The notes: generated by a model from the sequence alone, not told the origin. A stretch of 64,000 nucleotides of DNA from Microbacterium saperdae (GCF_006716345.1 NZ_VFOX01000001.1:1550001-1614000), one strand, 5' to 3'; shown: positions 47,142 through 57,735, counted from the stretch's first letter. Program-made: numbers and translations.

Positions 47142-47175
47142 AAGGGTCCGGAACTCCTCAGAGTTCCGGACCCTT
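47142..47175 (+). terminator. Terminator of the tRNA-Asn gene
   Basis: Perfect 15-bp stem (AAGGGTCCGGAACTC and its complement) with CTCA loop, followed by CCCATTTG. Confidence 0.85.
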
Positions 47176-47203
47176 CCCATTTGTCGCGCAACTCGAGGCA
47201 ACG

Positions 47204-47237
47204 AAAAGACCCCGCCGAGTGATCGGCGGGGCCTTTT
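47204..47237 (-). terminator. Terminator of the septum-formation-type lipoprotein gene
   Basis: AAAAGACCCCGCCGA and TCGGCGGGGCCTTTT around GTGA; one mismatched pair. On the minus strand it lies 17 bases after the stop and ends with TTTTCG. Confidence 0.8.
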
Positions 47238-47254
47238 CCGAGGCGAGCTTCAGG

Positions 47255-47770
47255 TCAGCGTGCAGCGCCCTTGAGCGATCCGGTGACCGGGCCGGCCGGG
47301 TCCGAGATCACGCACTGCACGACACGGTCGTTGAGCTGCTCCCAGGTGTCCTTGGTCGGGTTGATCGGGTAGACGTCCAGCGTCGACTCGTCCCACGTGA
47401 CGCCGACGAAAGTGGTGAACGCGTCGCCGACGCACTCCTGGCCCGCCGCGTCGACATCCTCTTCCGAGAACTCGCCGTCCGGCATCGTGATCTCGTAGTA
47501 GACCTCTTCGTCGTGCTCCTCGGAGCACGGCACGACGTCGGCGTCCTCGAGCAGGCCGCTCGGGCTCTCCAGCTTGCAGTCGCCCACCTTGAGGGCGAAG
47601 ATGCCGATGTTCGCGCTCTCCGTGACCTGACCGGTCTCGTCGTCGCGGTCGGCGTCGGCCGTGCCGCCGCCGAGGATGCTGTTGATGGCGCTACAGCCGC
47701 TCAGGGCGACCGTGAGTGCCAGAGCCGTTCCGGCCAGCACCAGTGCGCGTCGCTTGCGCAGTTTCATCAT
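47255..47770 (-). CDS. Septum-formation-family lipoprotein
   Basis: 171 residues. Signal peptide with lipobox L-S-G-C (Cys26), then a domain with V-G-D-C-K-L-E-S, V-P-C-S-E-E-H-D-E-E-V-Y, and a later A-G-Q-E-C-V-G-D-A-F, the spacing of the septum-formation (Pfam 13845) domain; the cysteines likely pair outside the membrane. Proteins of this family are common in Actinobacteria and only loosely linked to division. GGAGGGG precedes the ATG. Own terminator downstream. Confidence 0.8.
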   Translation of the reverse strand: MMKLRKRRALVLAGTALALTVALSGCSAINSILGGGTADADRDDETGQVTESANIGIFALKVGDCKLESPSGLLEDADVVPCSEEHDEEVYYEITMPDGEFSEEDVDAAGQECVGDAFTTFVGVTWDESTLDVYPINPTKDTWEQLNDRVVQCVISDPAGPVTGSLKGAAR

Positions 47771-47909
47771 GATTGTTCCCCTCCAGAGTCCCGTGTGCGG
47801 GCATGACAGATACCCGCCTCGAAAACGCTAGCCGTCGGAGAGTCTGTGATGCAACTCGAAAACCGCTGTGGTTCCGCTGGGAGCGGTGCCGGTCCGCGGA
47901 GCGGGGAGA

Positions 47910-48476
47910 TCAGCCTTCGAGGTCGTCGACTCCGGGCATCCAGCTGGAGCCCGGCCGTCCCCATCCGCGCTTGCGAGCGATCTTCTGAACAGTCTTCCAA
48001 TCGCCGTCCGAAAGACGGTCGACGTAGAGGATGCCGTCGAGGTGGTCGAACTCGTGCTGCATGATGCGCGCGCGCCATCCGTCGACCTCGATCGAGACCG
48101 GGCTGCCATCGAGATCGGTGGCGGTGACGCGCACACGCTCCGACCGGCGCAAAGGGAATCTCTCGCCGGGGAAGGACAGGCAGCCCTCGGACTCCAGGTC
48201 GGGATCAGGGTCACCGGGCTCGAGCGGCGTCATCCAGAGTTCGGGATTGATCAGGACACCGCGCCAGGGCTGATCGTCGTCATCCACATACGAGTACGTG
48301 TATATGCGCAGTGCCACGCCGACCTGCGGGGCCGCGAGACCGACGCCAGGGGCGGTGTCCATGGTCTCGAACATGTCGGCGACGAGCGTGCGGACCTCGT
48401 CCGTGATCTCGTCGACACGGGAGGCGGGGGAGTGCAGAACGGGGTCGCCCATGATGCGAATCGGAAGTACAGCCAC
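47910..48476 (-). CDS. def: Peptide deformylase
   Basis: 188 residues. Motif I G-V-G-L-A-A-P-Q-V-G (Gln51), motif II E-G-C-L-S-F-P-G (Cys99), motif III H-E-F-D-H (His141, Glu142, His145) bind the metal. It removes the formyl group from new proteins. The E-G-C-L-S-F version is typical of the actinobacterial branch. GTG at 48476 with TAGGGT 6 bases upstream. Divergent from the DMT gene, whose -10 is the same hexamer. Confidence 0.95.
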   Translation of the reverse strand: MAVLPIRIMGDPVLHSPASRVDEITDEVRTLVADMFETMDTAPGVGLAAPQVGVALRIYTYSYVDDDDQPWRGVLINPELWMTPLEPGDPDPDLESEGCLSFPGERFPLRRSERVRVTATDLDGSPVSIEVDGWRARIMQHEFDHLDGILYVDRLSDGDWKTVQKIARKRGWGRPGSSWMPGVDDLEG

Positions 48477-48482
48477 GTCACA

Positions 48483-48488
48483 ACCCTA
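48483..48488 (-). promoter_or_regulatory. -10 hexamer TAGGGT for def
   Basis: Minus strand TAGGGT, 6 bases, GTG start of def. Confidence 0.5.
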
Positions 48489-48507
48489 GTGCGCGGGGTG
48501 GGCCGGG

Positions 48508-48513
48508 TAGGGT
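48508..48513 (+). promoter_or_regulatory. -10 hexamer TAGGGT for the DMT transporter gene
   Basis: Plus strand TAGGGT, 6 bases, GTG at 48520; mirror image of the def promoter, with 19 bases between the two hexamers. Confidence 0.5.
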
Positions 48514-48519
48514 CTTAGT

Positions 48520-49578
48520 GTGAGCGCAGGGGTGTGGATGAACGCGGTGGAAGACGTCGGCGACCAGCTCGTCGGCGCGTTCCAGAACCCTGGGCTGCTG
48601 CTCGGCATCCCGCTGGCATTGGCCGGTGCCGTCTTCATGTCTTTGGGTGCGCAGTATCAGCACCGCGGCGTGGAGAAGGTCGAGCGGCTCAGCGGCTCCA
48701 CGGGTACCTCGGGGCTCAGCGTCGCGCAGCTCAAGGGGCTGCTCACGCGTCCGTCCTGGATCCTCGGAACGCTGATGCTCGGGCTGGCGATCGTGTGCCA
48801 GCTCGCCGCGCTGGTGAAGGCCCCGCTGATCGTCGTGCAGCCGCTCGGAGCGATCGCGCTCGTCATCACGACCCTGCTCAACGCGCGGATCTCCGGTCAT
48901 TCGCCCACCCGACAGTCGATCACCGCGATCGTGTGCTGCGTGGGAGGCATCTTCCTCTTCGTCTTCTTCGCGGCGATCTTCGCCACGGAGCAGGACATCA
49001 CCGATCGCGAGCTCTTCGTCATCCTGGCGATCCTGCTCGTGGTGATCATCATCCTCGGCGCATGCTGGTTGATACTCCGGCATCGCATGCGCGCCCTCTT
49101 CTACGTCATCGGCGCCGGCATCCTCTACGGATTCGTGGCGACGCTCGCCAAGGTCGTCATCAAGCGCATCGAGGCGGGGAACTTCGAGTGGATCACGGCG
49201 ATCTGCGTCCTGGCGCTGGTCGCCGCATCGGCCGTCGGTGCGTACTTCGTGCAGACCGCCTACAGCTCGGGGCCGCCGGACCTCGTGATCGCCGGACTCA
49301 CCGTGGTCGACCCCCTCATCGCCGTGCTCATCGGCATGGTGATCCTCGGCGAGGCCTCGGCCGCGCCGCCGTGGGTGCTGGTGATCTTCGGGGTCGCCGG
49401 AGCGATCGCCGTCTGGGGTGTCATCGGTCTCGCCCGGTACCACCCGCAAGTGCTCAGCGACAGCCAAGAGCTGGGCATCACACGCGGGAGCGACCCTTCC
49501 GCAGGGTCCGAATCGACGCCGTCGAGCGATTCCGCTCACCCCGGCGACTCGCTCCCGGGCACGTCGAACACCCCATAG
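48520..49578 (+). CDS. DMT-family (EamA-like) membrane transporter
   Basis: 352 residues with nine to ten hydrophobic segments, among them P-L-G-A-I-A-L-V-I-T-T-L-L-N-A-R and the repeated half Y-F-V-Q-T-A-Y-S-S-G-P-P-D-L-V-I-A-G-L-T-V-V, resembling NIPA/DMT multidrug or magnesium-type carriers of Actinobacteria. A Ser/Asp/Pro-rich cytoplasmic tail of about 40 residues follows the last span. GTG at 48520 has a TAGGGT 6 bases upstream; an ATG at 48538 is possible. Substrate unknown. Confidence 0.8.
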   Translation: MSAGVWMNAVEDVGDQLVGAFQNPGLLLGIPLALAGAVFMSLGAQYQHRGVEKVERLSGSTGTSGLSVAQLKGLLTRPSWILGTLMLGLAIVCQLAALVKAPLIVVQPLGAIALVITTLLNARISGHSPTRQSITAIVCCVGGIFLFVFFAAIFATEQDITDRELFVILAILLVVIIILGACWLILRHRMRALFYVIGAGILYGFVATLAKVVIKRIEAGNFEWITAICVLALVAASAVGAYFVQTAYSSGPPDLVIAGLTVVDPLIAVLIGMVILGEASAAPPWVLVIFGVAGAIAVWGVIGLARYHPQVLSDSQELGITRGSDPSAGSESTPSSDSAHPGDSLPGTSNTP

Positions 49579-49614
49579 CCCGGCGCGAACGCCCGGCAAC
49601 GCGGTGATCGGTTC

Positions 49615-50403
49615 TCAGTACGCCGGATCGATCAGGTCGGGGGAGACCTCGGCAGCGGCCGCTTCGTCGACGAAGAACACGGTGCGCTTGCGCCCCTTGG
49701 CTCCGGCGGCAGGCACACTCGTGTAGCTCGCCCCGGCGAGAGCAAGACCGAGAGCAGAGGCTTTGTCCGCCCCCGTCATCACGAGCCAGACGCGCTTCGA
49801 GGAGTTGAGGACGGGACGCGTGAGCGTGACCCGCTCGGGCGGCGGCTTGGGGGAGTCGCGCACCGGAAGTGCGGCAGCATCCGTGACCGTGACCTCATCG
49901 CGATCCGGGAAGAGCGAGGCGATGTGGCCATCCGGCCCGACCCCGAGGAAGCACACCGCGAAGGACGGCCACGCATGCTCATCGGTGCCGAAACGGGCCA
50001 ACTCCGCGGCGTAGGCCGCGGCCGACTCGTCGAGGGTGAGCCCGGTGTCCGGCCCGGCGACCTCATGCACGTTCTCCGGCGGCACCGGGATGTGGTCGAG
50101 GAGCGCCTGGCGCGACTGCAGCGAGTTGCGGTCAGGGTCGTCGCGCGGGACGAACCTCTCATCGCCCCACCAGAAGTGCACGAGCGACCAGTCGATCGAC
50201 GCCGACCGCGGGTGCTCCGCCGTCGCGCGCAACACCGCTCCGCCCATCGAGCCGCCGGTCAGGGCGATGTGGGCGATACGACCGTTGCGGGTGCGCGCAC
50301 GCACTCGCGTCAGGAATCGTTCGGCCACGCTCGCGGCGAGGGCAGCAGGCGTGGGTTCGACCACGACCCGCTTCTCTGCGGACGGTGTCTGCGACGACAT
50401 CAT
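49615..50403 (-). CDS. pgl: 6-phosphogluconolactonase
   Basis: 262 residues. A-L-T-G-G-S-M-G near residue 47, V-H-F-W-W-G-D-E-R-F-V-P and G-V-G-P-D-G-H-I-A-S-L-F-P are 6-phosphogluconolactonase signatures. It opens 6-phosphoglucono-lactone after the G6PDH step. The first ATG at 50403 overlaps the opcA stop (ATGA); the next codon is also ATG. Last gene of the pentose phosphate operon, as usual after opcA. Confidence 0.95.
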   Translation of the reverse strand: MMSSQTPSAEKRVVVEPTPAALAASVAERFLTRVRARTRNGRIAHIALTGGSMGGAVLRATAEHPRSASIDWSLVHFWWGDERFVPRDDPDRNSLQSRQALLDHIPVPPENVHEVAGPDTGLTLDESAAAYAAELARFGTDEHAWPSFAVCFLGVGPDGHIASLFPDRDEVTVTDAAALPVRDSPKPPPERVTLTRPVLNSSKRVWLVMTGADKASALGLALAGASYTSVPAAGAKGRKRTVFFVDEAAAAEVSPDLIDPAY

Positions 50404-51335
50404 TCTCCTGTCTCGGGCGGACCCAGCTTCTCCCAGCCCTCCGTGATCACTCGACCGTACAGGACGTCGGGGTCCAGTCGGCGCAGCTCCTCCGCCAGGC
50501 ACTCCCGCAGGGTGCGACGCGGCAGGTGCAGATCGTGGTTCGGCTGACCCGGCTGCGTGAGAACGGCGACGCCAGGCGTCGGACGCTCCAGCAGGATGTC
50601 ACCGGACGCTCGGGTCAGACGCACCGACTTGATGCCCTCTTCCCAGTGCGCAGGGTCCTCGTACGACCAGCGCACGGGAACGTCGAGTGCCATCTGCAGC
50701 CAGGCTGCCAGCAGAGCCGTGGACGGCGACGCGGCGGCACCCCGGACCTCCACGCCGGTGATCGCCTCGTAGGGCGGCTGATCGAGGACGGCGGCGAGCT
50801 GCTCCCGCCAGTGCGTCAGACGCGTCCAGGCCAGGTCGGTGTCGCCGGGAGCATGGGTCTCGCCGAGGAGTGCGAGACGGTCGCGCACGTCGGTCGCCGT
50901 CGCGGCATCCGTGATGCGTCGCTGCGCGATCTTGCCGAGCGGAGACTGGGCGGGCGCCACCGGCGCCGCTTCCGGCCACCAGGCGACGACGGGAGCGTCG
51001 GGCAGGAGGAGACCGGTGATCAGGCTCTCCTCGTTGCTGGCGGCATCGCCGAAGGCGCGGAGGACCACGACTTCACTGGCACCGGCGTCGCCGCCGACGC
51101 GGATCTGCGCGTCGAGTCGGGAATCGCCGTCTCCGGTCGTGATCACGATCACACGCATCGGGTGCTCGCGGGAAGCGTCGTTGGCGGCGTCGATGGCCGC
51201 CTCAGCCACACCGTTTCGCGCGGAGATCACGAGTGTCAGCACGCGCCCGAGTGCGACGGCGCCGCCCTCTTCGCGCACCTTCACCAGCTGCTTGGCGACC
51301 TGACTGACTGTCGTGTCGGGAAGGTCGATGATCAC
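50400..51335 (-). CDS. opcA: Glucose-6-phosphate dehydrogenase assembly protein OpcA
   Basis: 311 residues from the GTG at 51335, which overlaps the zwf stop (GTGA). The 'L..T....V...L...R...G....RVLTL' opening, D-A-P-V-V-A-W-W-P and 'R..DLAWTRLTHWR' motifs are OpcA hallmarks. OpcA activates G6PDH in Actinobacteria and cyanobacteria. The longer frame upstream would run through the zwf start region and lacks similarity. Confidence 0.95.
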   Translation of the reverse strand: MIIDLPDTTVSQVAKQLVKVREEGGAVALGRVLTLVISARNGVAEAAIDAANDASREHPMRVIVITTGDGDSRLDAQIRVGGDAGASEVVVLRAFGDAASNEESLITGLLLPDAPVVAWWPEAAPVAPAQSPLGKIAQRRITDAATATDVRDRLALLGETHAPGDTDLAWTRLTHWREQLAAVLDQPPYEAITGVEVRGAAASPSTALLAAWLQMALDVPVRWSYEDPAHWEEGIKSVRLTRASGDILLERPTPGVAVLTQPGQPNHDLHLPRRTLRECLAEELRRLDPDVLYGRVITEGWEKLGPPETGE

Positions 51336-52882
51336 GGTCGTCTCCAGACTCGTCCGTCGCGGGCCAACAGGGCGTCGGCCGAGGCCGGTCCCCACGAGCC
51401 GGGCGCATACTGCTCCACAGGGCCGCCCTCGGCCGCCCAGTACTCCTCCACCGGGTCGAGGATCTTCCAGGAGAGCTCGACCTCTTCGTGCCGCGGGAAC
51501 AGCGGCGGGTCGCCCAGGAGGACGTCCAGGATGAGACGCTCGTACGCCTCAGGGCTCGCCTCGGTGAATGCGTGGCCGTAGCCGAAGTCCATCGTGACGT
51601 CGCGCACGTTCGAGCCGCTGCCGGGCACCTTCGAGCCGAAGCGGATCGTGACACCCTCATCGGGCTGCACACGGATCACCAGCGCGTTCTGGCCGAGCTC
51701 GGACGCGTTGCCGCGACCGAACAGGTGCTGCGGTGCGCGCTTGAAGACCACGGCGATCTCGGTGACGCGGCGCCCGAGGCGCTTGCCGGTGCGCAGGTAG
51801 AACGGCACATCGGCCCAGCGGCGCGTATCGATCTCGAGCTTGATCGCCGCATAGGTCTCGGTGGTCGACTCGGGGTTCATGCCCTCCTCGGCCAGGAAGC
51901 CCGTCACCTTCTCGCCGCCCTGCCATCCGCCGTCGTACTGACCGCGGGCGGTCGCGAGGGAGAGGTCCTCCGGAACGTGGACGGCCGCGAGCACCTTCTC
52001 CTTCTCGGCACGCAGGTGCTCGGCGGAGAGACTGATCGGCTCCTCCATCGCGGTGAGTGCGAGCAGCTGCAGCAGGTGGTTCTGGATCACGTCGCGGGCT
52101 GCGCCGATGCCGTCGTAGTACCCGGCACGTCCGCCCACGCCGATGTCCTCGGCCATGGTGATCTGCACGTGGTCGACGTAGTTGCGGTTCCAGATCGGCT
52201 CGTACAGCTCGTTGGCGAAGCGCAGCGCCAGGATGTTCTGCACCGTCTCCTTGCCGAGGTAGTGGTCGATGCGGAAGATCGAATCCGCCGGGAACGCGAC
52301 CTCGAGGGCGGCGTTCAGTGCGCGCGCCGACTCCAGGTCGTGTCCGAACGGCTTCTCGATGACCACACGCCGCCAGCGCTCGTCGTCGTCGCTGTTCTCG
52401 CCGACCAGTCCCGAATCCTTCAACTGCTTCGCGACGAGGGGGAAGTCCTTCGGCGGGATCGAGAGGTAGAACGCATGGTTGCCCATGGTTCCCCGCTCGA
52501 CATCGAGCTGATCGATCGTCTCGCGCAGCTTTCGGAACGAGTCCGGGTTGTCGAACTCGCCCGAGACGAAGCGGATGCCCTGCAGCAGCTGCGCCCACGT
52601 CTCCTCGCGGAACGGGGTGCGCGCGTGCTGCTTGACCGCGTCATAGACGACCTGCGCGAAGTCCTGGTCTTCCCAGTCGCGTCGGGCGAACCCGACGAGG
52701 GCGAATCCAGGGGGGAGCAGGCCGCGGTTGGCGAGGTCGTAGACCGCGGGCATGAGCTTCTTGCGCGAGAGGTCCCCGGTCACGCCGAAGATCACGAGGG
52801 CGCTGGGCCCCGCGATCCGGTTGAGACGGCGATCGTCGGGGTCGCGCAGCGGGTTCTGCCCGCGCGAGATGGGAACAGACAT
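51332..52882 (-). CDS. zwf: Glucose-6-phosphate 1-dehydrogenase
   Basis: 516 residues. NADP-binding G-V-T-G-D-L-S-R-K-K (33-42), active-site R-I-D-H-Y-L-G-K (204-211), and E-K-P-F-G-H-D-L-E-S-A before it. It oxidises glucose-6-phosphate to the lactone, giving NADPH. Sits between pgi (22 bases upstream) and opcA (overlap), so flux between glycolysis and the oxidative pathway is set by one operon. Confidence 0.97.
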   Translation of the reverse strand: MSVPISRGQNPLRDPDDRRLNRIAGPSALVIFGVTGDLSRKKLMPAVYDLANRGLLPPGFALVGFARRDWEDQDFAQVVYDAVKQHARTPFREETWAQLLQGIRFVSGEFDNPDSFRKLRETIDQLDVERGTMGNHAFYLSIPPKDFPLVAKQLKDSGLVGENSDDDERWRRVVIEKPFGHDLESARALNAALEVAFPADSIFRIDHYLGKETVQNILALRFANELYEPIWNRNYVDHVQITMAEDIGVGGRAGYYDGIGAARDVIQNHLLQLLALTAMEEPISLSAEHLRAEKEKVLAAVHVPEDLSLATARGQYDGGWQGGEKVTGFLAEEGMNPESTTETYAAIKLEIDTRRWADVPFYLRTGKRLGRRVTEIAVVFKRAPQHLFGRGNASELGQNALVIRVQPDEGVTIRFGSKVPGSGSNVRDVTMDFGYGHAFTEASPEAYERLILDVLLGDPPLFPRHEEVELSWKILDPVEEYWAAEGGPVEQYAPGSWGPASADALLARDGRVWRRP

Positions 52883-52904
52883 CGGTGGGGGATTCTCCTG
52901 CTGT

Positions 52905-54512
52905 CTACTTCTGAGCGGCTTCGAAGAGGGTGAGCACGTCGGCGGACGAATCGGTGATCGTCAGCGACACGACCGGACGGCCATGCTCGGCCAGAACCGC
53001 GGCGTCGCCGGCGGCCTGTGCCTCGATGAGCTGCCCGAAGGTGAACGGGCGCTCGGGGATTTCGAGATCGACGTCGGTGCGTTCCAGGATCTGAAGGAAC
53101 ACGCCCTGGGCCGGTCCGCCCTTGTGGTACTGACCCGTCGAGTGCAGGAACCGCGGTCCCCACCCGAACGTGGTCGGTCGTCCGGAGTCGGCCGCGACGA
53201 GCTCGCGGAGACCCTGGAGCTGGGGCACGTCGATCCGGTTCACGTACGCCTGGATGGAGACGTACCCGTCGGCAGCGAGCTGAGCCCACAGCGCGTCCAG
53301 CACGCTTTCGACGGTGCCGGAGACGGCCAGTGCCGCGTCTGAGACACGGACCTCGACGCCGTCCTGCGTGAACGCCGGTGCCGTCGGCTCTGGACGTGCA
53401 TCCAGCAGACCGCGTGCGGCGATCTTCGCCGACTCGACGTCGGGCTGGTCGAAGGGGTTGATGCCCAGCAGGTGCCCGGCGATCGCGGTGGCGTACTCCC
53501 ACACGACGAGCTGTGCGCCGAGCGTGCCGCTGACGAGGATCTCGCCTTCGTGGCGCTCGCGCAGGTGGAACTCGTTCGCGTCGTCGACCAGGCGCACGAT
53601 CTGCAGGTCCGCAGGATGCGTGTCCAGCTCCGGAGAGACGGGGAGCAGCACGACGGGCAGGATGCCGGTGCCGTCCTTGCCCGTGGACTCGGCGATCAGC
53701 TGCTCGATCCAGTCGGGCAGTCCCTTGATGTGGGTGCCGTCCGTGATCAGGCCGAGCTTGTCGCGGCGCGGCGTGGTCGCGGCGATCGCGGCGGCCAGAC
53801 GCAGAGCGGGGTTCTCGGCGGAGTCCACCGCGACCTCGAGCAGCGACGCCTCGGCCTCGTTGAGCAGTTCGTCGATGTCGACGCCGGCGAGGCCGGACGG
53901 GACCAGGCCGAACGCGGTGAGCGCCGAGTAGCGTCCGCCCACGTTCGGGTCCGCGTTGAAGACGCGGTAGCCGGCCTCGCGGGCCGAGGAGTCGAGTGGG
54001 GAGCCGGGGTCGGTGACGACCACGATGCGCTCCACCGGGTCGATGCCGAGGTCACGGAACGCGGCCTCGAACGTGCGACGCTGCGAGTCGGTCTCGACCG
54101 TGGAGCCGGACTTCGACGAGACGACGAGCACGGTGTCCGCGAGCCCCTCGTCGAGTGCGGCGAGCACCTGACCGGGAGCGGTCGAGTCCAGGATCGTGAG
54201 CGGCACGCCCGCGGTCTGCGCGATGACCTCGGGCGCGAGCGACGAGCCGCCCATGCCCGCCAGCACGACGCGAGTGACGCCCTTGGCGTTCAGCCCGTCG
54301 CGAAGAGCGGTGATCTCCGCCACCAGCGGACGGGAGACCGACACGGCCTCGACCCAGCCCAGGCGGACCGCTGCCTCGGCTTCGGCGTCCGCACCCCAGA
54401 GGGTGTTGTCGCCGCCCGTGATCCGCGACGCCACGAGGTCGCGCACGAGTCCGGGGACCGTCTCGTCGATCGCGACGCGGGGTGCGCCGGACGCGTGGAT
54501 CGAGAACGTCAT
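52905..54512 (-). CDS. pgi: Glucose-6-phosphate isomerase
   Basis: 535 residues. [10 protein letters not shown] (86-95), S-S-K-S-G-S-T (132-138) and a later 'D..Y' loop belong to the SIS fold of phosphoglucose isomerases, and the layout matches the actinobacterial type found inside the pentose phosphate operon; a bifunctional transaldolase/isomerase is fused in some relatives but here tal is separate. Its start overlaps the tal stop by 4 bases. It interconverts glucose-6-P and fructose-6-P. Confidence 0.92.
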   Translation of the reverse strand: MTFSIHASGAPRVAIDETVPGLVRDLVASRITGGDNTLWGADAEAEAAVRLGWVEAVSVSRPLVAEITALRDGLNAKGVTRVVLAGMGGSSLAPEVIAQTAGVPLTILDSTAPGQVLAALDEGLADTVLVVSSKSGSTVETDSQRRTFEAAFRDLGIDPVERIVVVTDPGSPLDSSAREAGYRVFNADPNVGGRYSALTAFGLVPSGLAGVDIDELLNEAEASLLEVAVDSAENPALRLAAAIAATTPRRDKLGLITDGTHIKGLPDWIEQLIAESTGKDGTGILPVVLLPVSPELDTHPADLQIVRLVDDANEFHLRERHEGEILVSGTLGAQLVVWEYATAIAGHLLGINPFDQPDVESAKIAARGLLDARPEPTAPAFTQDGVEVRVSDAALAVSGTVESVLDALWAQLAADGYVSIQAYVNRIDVPQLQGLRELVAADSGRPTTFGWGPRFLHSTGQYHKGGPAQGVFLQILERTDVDLEIPERPFTFGQLIEAQAAGDAAVLAEHGRPVVSLTITDSSADVLTLFEAAQK

Positions 54513-55621
54513 CGCTGGGCCTCCAGGCCCTCGGAGACCTGCGCGAGCAGATCGTGCCAGGAGTCGATGAACTTCGCGACGCCCTCGTCCTCGAGCACCT
54601 GGGTGACATCGGCGAAGTCGACGCCGACGGCAGCGAGATCGGCGAAGACCTGGTGCGCCTCTGCATAGCCGCCGGTGATCGTGTCACCGGTGACGACACC
54701 GTGGTCGAACGTGGCCTCGAGCGTCTTCTCGGGCATCGTGTTGACGACGCCCTCGGCGACGAGCTCGGTGACGTAGAGCGTGTCGGGCAGGTTCGGGTCC
54801 TTGACACCGGTCGAGGCCCACAGCGGACGCTGCAGGTTCGCGCCCAGCTTGATGAGGTCCTGTGCCCGCTTCTCGGCGAACTTCTGCTCGAAGAGCTCGT
54901 AGGCGAGACGCGCGTTGGCGAGTCCGGCCTTGCTCTTGAGAGCGAGTGCTTCGTCGGTGCCGATCTCGCTGAGACGCTTGTCGGTCTCGGTGTCGACGCG
55001 CGACACGAAGAACGAGGCGACCGAGTGGATGCTCGACAGGTCGAAGTCGGCGCTGTGCGCGCGCTCGAGACCGGCGATGTACGCGTCGATGACCTCGGCG
55101 TAGCGCTCCAGGCTGAAGATCAGGGTGACGTTGACGCTGATCCCGGTGGCGATGGCCTCGGTGATCGCCGGAAGGCCCGCCTTGGTGGCGGGGATCTTCA
55201 CGAGCAGGTTGGGGCGATCGACCTTGGCCCAGAGCTGCTTGGCCTGGGCGACCGTGCCGTCGGTGTCGTGCGCGAGGTCGGGGGAGACCTCGATCGAGAC
55301 GCGGCCGTCCACGTGGTTCGATGCCTCCCACACAGGGCGGAACACGTCGAGTGCGGCGGCGACATCCTGCGTGGTGGCGGCGAAGACCGCCTCCTCCGCG
55401 GTCGCGCCGGTCGCGGCGAGCTCAGTGACCTGGGCGTCGTACGACGTGTCGTTCTTGTCGGTGATCGCATTCGCGAAGATCGTCGGGTTCGTGGTGACGC
55501 CCACGACGTTGCGCGAGGCGATCAGGTCGGCGAGGTTGCCCGACGAGATGCGCGTGCGGGAGAGGTCGTCGAGCCAGATGCTGACGCCGGCGGCGGCGAG
55601 CTGTGCGGTGGGGGTGCTCAT
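54509..55621 (-). CDS. tal: Transaldolase
   Basis: 370 residues, long actinobacterial form. The Schiff-base Lys142 is in [20 protein letters not shown] at residue 14 and G-V-T-T-N-P-T-I-F (41-49) are class signatures. It moves a dihydroxyacetone unit between sugar phosphates. ATG at 55621 overlaps the tkt stop; the frame is open much further upstream but only as antisense of tkt. Second gene of the operon. Confidence 0.96.
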   Translation of the reverse strand: MSTPTAQLAAAGVSIWLDDLSRTRISSGNLADLIASRNVVGVTTNPTIFANAITDKNDTSYDAQVTELAATGATAEEAVFAATTQDVAAALDVFRPVWEASNHVDGRVSIEVSPDLAHDTDGTVAQAKQLWAKVDRPNLLVKIPATKAGLPAITEAIATGISVNVTLIFSLERYAEVIDAYIAGLERAHSADFDLSSIHSVASFFVSRVDTETDKRLSEIGTDEALALKSKAGLANARLAYELFEQKFAEKRAQDLIKLGANLQRPLWASTGVKDPNLPDTLYVTELVAEGVVNTMPEKTLEATFDHGVVTGDTITGGYAEAHQVFADLAAVGVDFADVTQVLEDEGVAKFIDSWHDLLAQVSEGLEAQR

Positions 55622-57735
55622 GCGTTCTCCTTGGTGCTGTTGGCTGCGATGGTCTCGCGAGCGGCCGCGATGACGGCCTCGGTGGTGATGCCGAACTTCT
55701 CGAACAGGGTCTTGTAGTCGGCGGAGGCGCCGAAGTGGTCGATGCCGACGGAACGTCCGCGGTCGCCGACGATGCCGCGCCACGAGAGCACGGAACCGGC
55801 CTCGACCGAGACGCGAGCGGTGACGGCGGCGGGAAGCACGCTCTCGCGGTACGCCTCGTCCTGCTCGTCGAACCATTCCAGCGAAGGAGCGGAGACGACG
55901 CGGACGCCGACGCCCTCTTCGCCCAGTGCGGCGCGGGCGGCCACGGCGAGCTGCACTTCGGAGCCGGTCGCGATGATGATCACGTCGGGCGTGCCGTTCG
56001 GAGCTTCGGCGAGCACGTACGCGCCCTTGGCGACGTTCGATGCGGCTGCGAAGGTCTCTCCCTCTGCTGCGCCGTCTCCGCGCTCGAACACCGGGATGTT
56101 CTGACGCGTCAAGGCGATACCGGCCGGGCCCTCCTGGCGGCGCAGGATCTCGAGCCATGCCTCCGAGGTCTCGTTCGCATCCGCGGGACGGACGACGGCG
56201 AGGTTCGGGATGGCGCGCAGCGTCGCGATCTGCTCGATCGGCTGGTGCGTGGGGCCGTCCTCGCCGAGGGCGACGGAGTCGTGGGTCCAGACGAAGACGC
56301 TGGGCACGTTCATGAGGGCGGCGAGACGGACGGCCGGACGCATGTAGTCGCTGAAGATGAGGAAGGTGCCGCCGAAGGCGCGGGTCTTGCCGTGCAGCAC
56401 GATGCCGTTGACGATGGCGCCCATGGCGTGCTCGCGGATGCCGAAGTGCAGCACGCGGCCGTACGGCGTGCCCGACCACTCGTGCGTCGACCACTCCGAC
56501 GGGATGAAGGACGGGGCGCCCTTGATCGTGGTGAGGTTCGACTCGGCGAGGTCGGCCGATCCGCCCCACAGCTCGGGGAGCTCGGCGGCGAGGGCGTTGA
56601 TGGCCTGACCGGATGCGGCGCGGGTCGAGACGTCCTTGCCGGCTTCGAACACCGGCAGCGCGGAGGAGATGTCGCTGGGCAGCTCGCCGGACTCGAGGCG
56701 GTCGAGCAGCTGCTTGCGCTCGGGGTTCGCGGCAGCCCAGGCGTCGAACGACGTCTGCCACTCGGCGCGGGCCTCGGCGGCGCGAGCGGCGAGGCCGCGG
56801 GTGTGCGCGATCACGTCGTCGGCGACCGCGAAGTGCTGCTCGGGGTCGAAGCCGAGCACCTTCTTCGTCGCAGCGAGCTCATCGGCGCCGAGTGCGGATC
56901 CGTGGATCTTGCCGGAGTTCTGCTTGCCGGGCGAAGGCCAGCCGATGATGGTCTTGAGGATGATGAGCGACGGCTTCGAGGTCTCGCCCTTGGCAGCCTC
57001 GATCGCGGCGTAGAGCTCGGCGACGTCTTCGACGTACTCGCCGGTCTTCTTCCAGTCGACGGTCTGGACCTGCCAGCCGTACGCCTCGTAGCGCTTCGCC
57101 ACGTCTTCGGTGAAGGCGACGTTCGTGTCGTCCTCGATCGAGATCTGGTTGGAGTCGTAGATCGCGATCAGGTTGCCGAGCTGCTGGTGACCCGCCAGCG
57201 AGGATGCCTCGCTGGTGACGCCCTCCTGCAGGTCGCCGTCGCCGGCGATCGTGTAGATGAAGTGGTCGAACGGGCTGGTGCCCGCGGCGGCCTCGGGGTC
57301 GAAGAGGCCGCGCTCGTAGCGGGCGGCGTACGCGAAGCCCACGGCGGAGGCGAGCCCCTGGCCGAGCGGGCCGGTCGTGATCTCCACGCCCTTGGTGTGG
57401 CCGTACTCCGGGTGTCCAGGGGTGAGCGAGCCCCAGGTACGCAGCGCCTTCAGGTCGTCGAGCTCGAGACCGAAACCGCCGAGGTAGAGCTCGACGTACT
57501 GCGTGAGGGACGAGTGTCCGACCGAGAGGATGAAGCGGTCACGGCCGAGCCAGTCGGTGTCGGTGGGGTCGTGACGGAGCACCCGCTGGTACAGCAGGTA
57601 TGCCGCCGGCGCGAGGCTCATGGCGGTGCCGGGGTGGCCGTTCCCGACCTTCTCGACGGCGTCCGCCGCCAGGATTCGTGCGGTGTCCACCGCACGCCGA
57701 TCGATTTCTTCCCACTGCAATTCCGACACGTCCAT
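55618..57735 (-). CDS. tkt: Transketolase
   Basis: 705 residues. [13 protein letters not shown] at residue 30, thiamine-binding G-D-G-D-L-Q-E-G (165-172), and the C-terminal [12 protein letters not shown] region are transketolase signatures. It transfers a two-carbon unit using thiamine diphosphate. First gene of the minus-strand operon tkt-tal-pgi-zwf-opcA-pgl, which covers both branches of the pentose phosphate pathway. The 215 bases up to ctaB hold its promoter; a TATGCT at 57847-57852 on the minus strand is a candidate -10. Confidence 0.97.
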   Translation of the reverse strand: MDVSELQWEEIDRRAVDTARILAADAVEKVGNGHPGTAMSLAPAAYLLYQRVLRHDPTDTDWLGRDRFILSVGHSSLTQYVELYLGGFGLELDDLKALRTWGSLTPGHPEYGHTKGVEITTGPLGQGLASAVGFAYAARYERGLFDPEAAAGTSPFDHFIYTIAGDGDLQEGVTSEASSLAGHQQLGNLIAIYDSNQISIEDDTNVAFTEDVAKRYEAYGWQVQTVDWKKTGEYVEDVAELYAAIEAAKGETSKPSLIILKTIIGWPSPGKQNSGKIHGSALGADELAATKKVLGFDPEQHFAVADDVIAHTRGLAARAAEARAEWQTSFDAWAAANPERKQLLDRLESGELPSDISSALPVFEAGKDVSTRAASGQAINALAAELPELWGGSADLAESNLTTIKGAPSFIPSEWSTHEWSGTPYGRVLHFGIREHAMGAIVNGIVLHGKTRAFGGTFLIFSDYMRPAVRLAALMNVPSVFVWTHDSVALGEDGPTHQPIEQIATLRAIPNLAVVRPADANETSEAWLEILRRQEGPAGIALTRQNIPVFERGDGAAEGETFAAASNVAKGAYVLAEAPNGTPDVIIIATGSEVQLAVAARAALGEEGVGVRVVSAPSLEWFDEQDEAYRESVLPAAVTARVSVEAGSVLSWRGIVGDRGRSVGIDHFGASADYKTLFEKFGITTEAVIAAARETIAANSTKENA

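Noticed and set aside
47773..47909. Short frames between def and the lipoprotein gene
   Set aside because: They are short, Arg-rich and without ribosome sites; treated as noncoding.
55622..56761. N-terminal extension of transaldolase
   Set aside because: The extension is antisense-like Arg-rich shadow within tkt; the ATG at 55621 overlaps the tkt stop and gives the transaldolase N-terminus.
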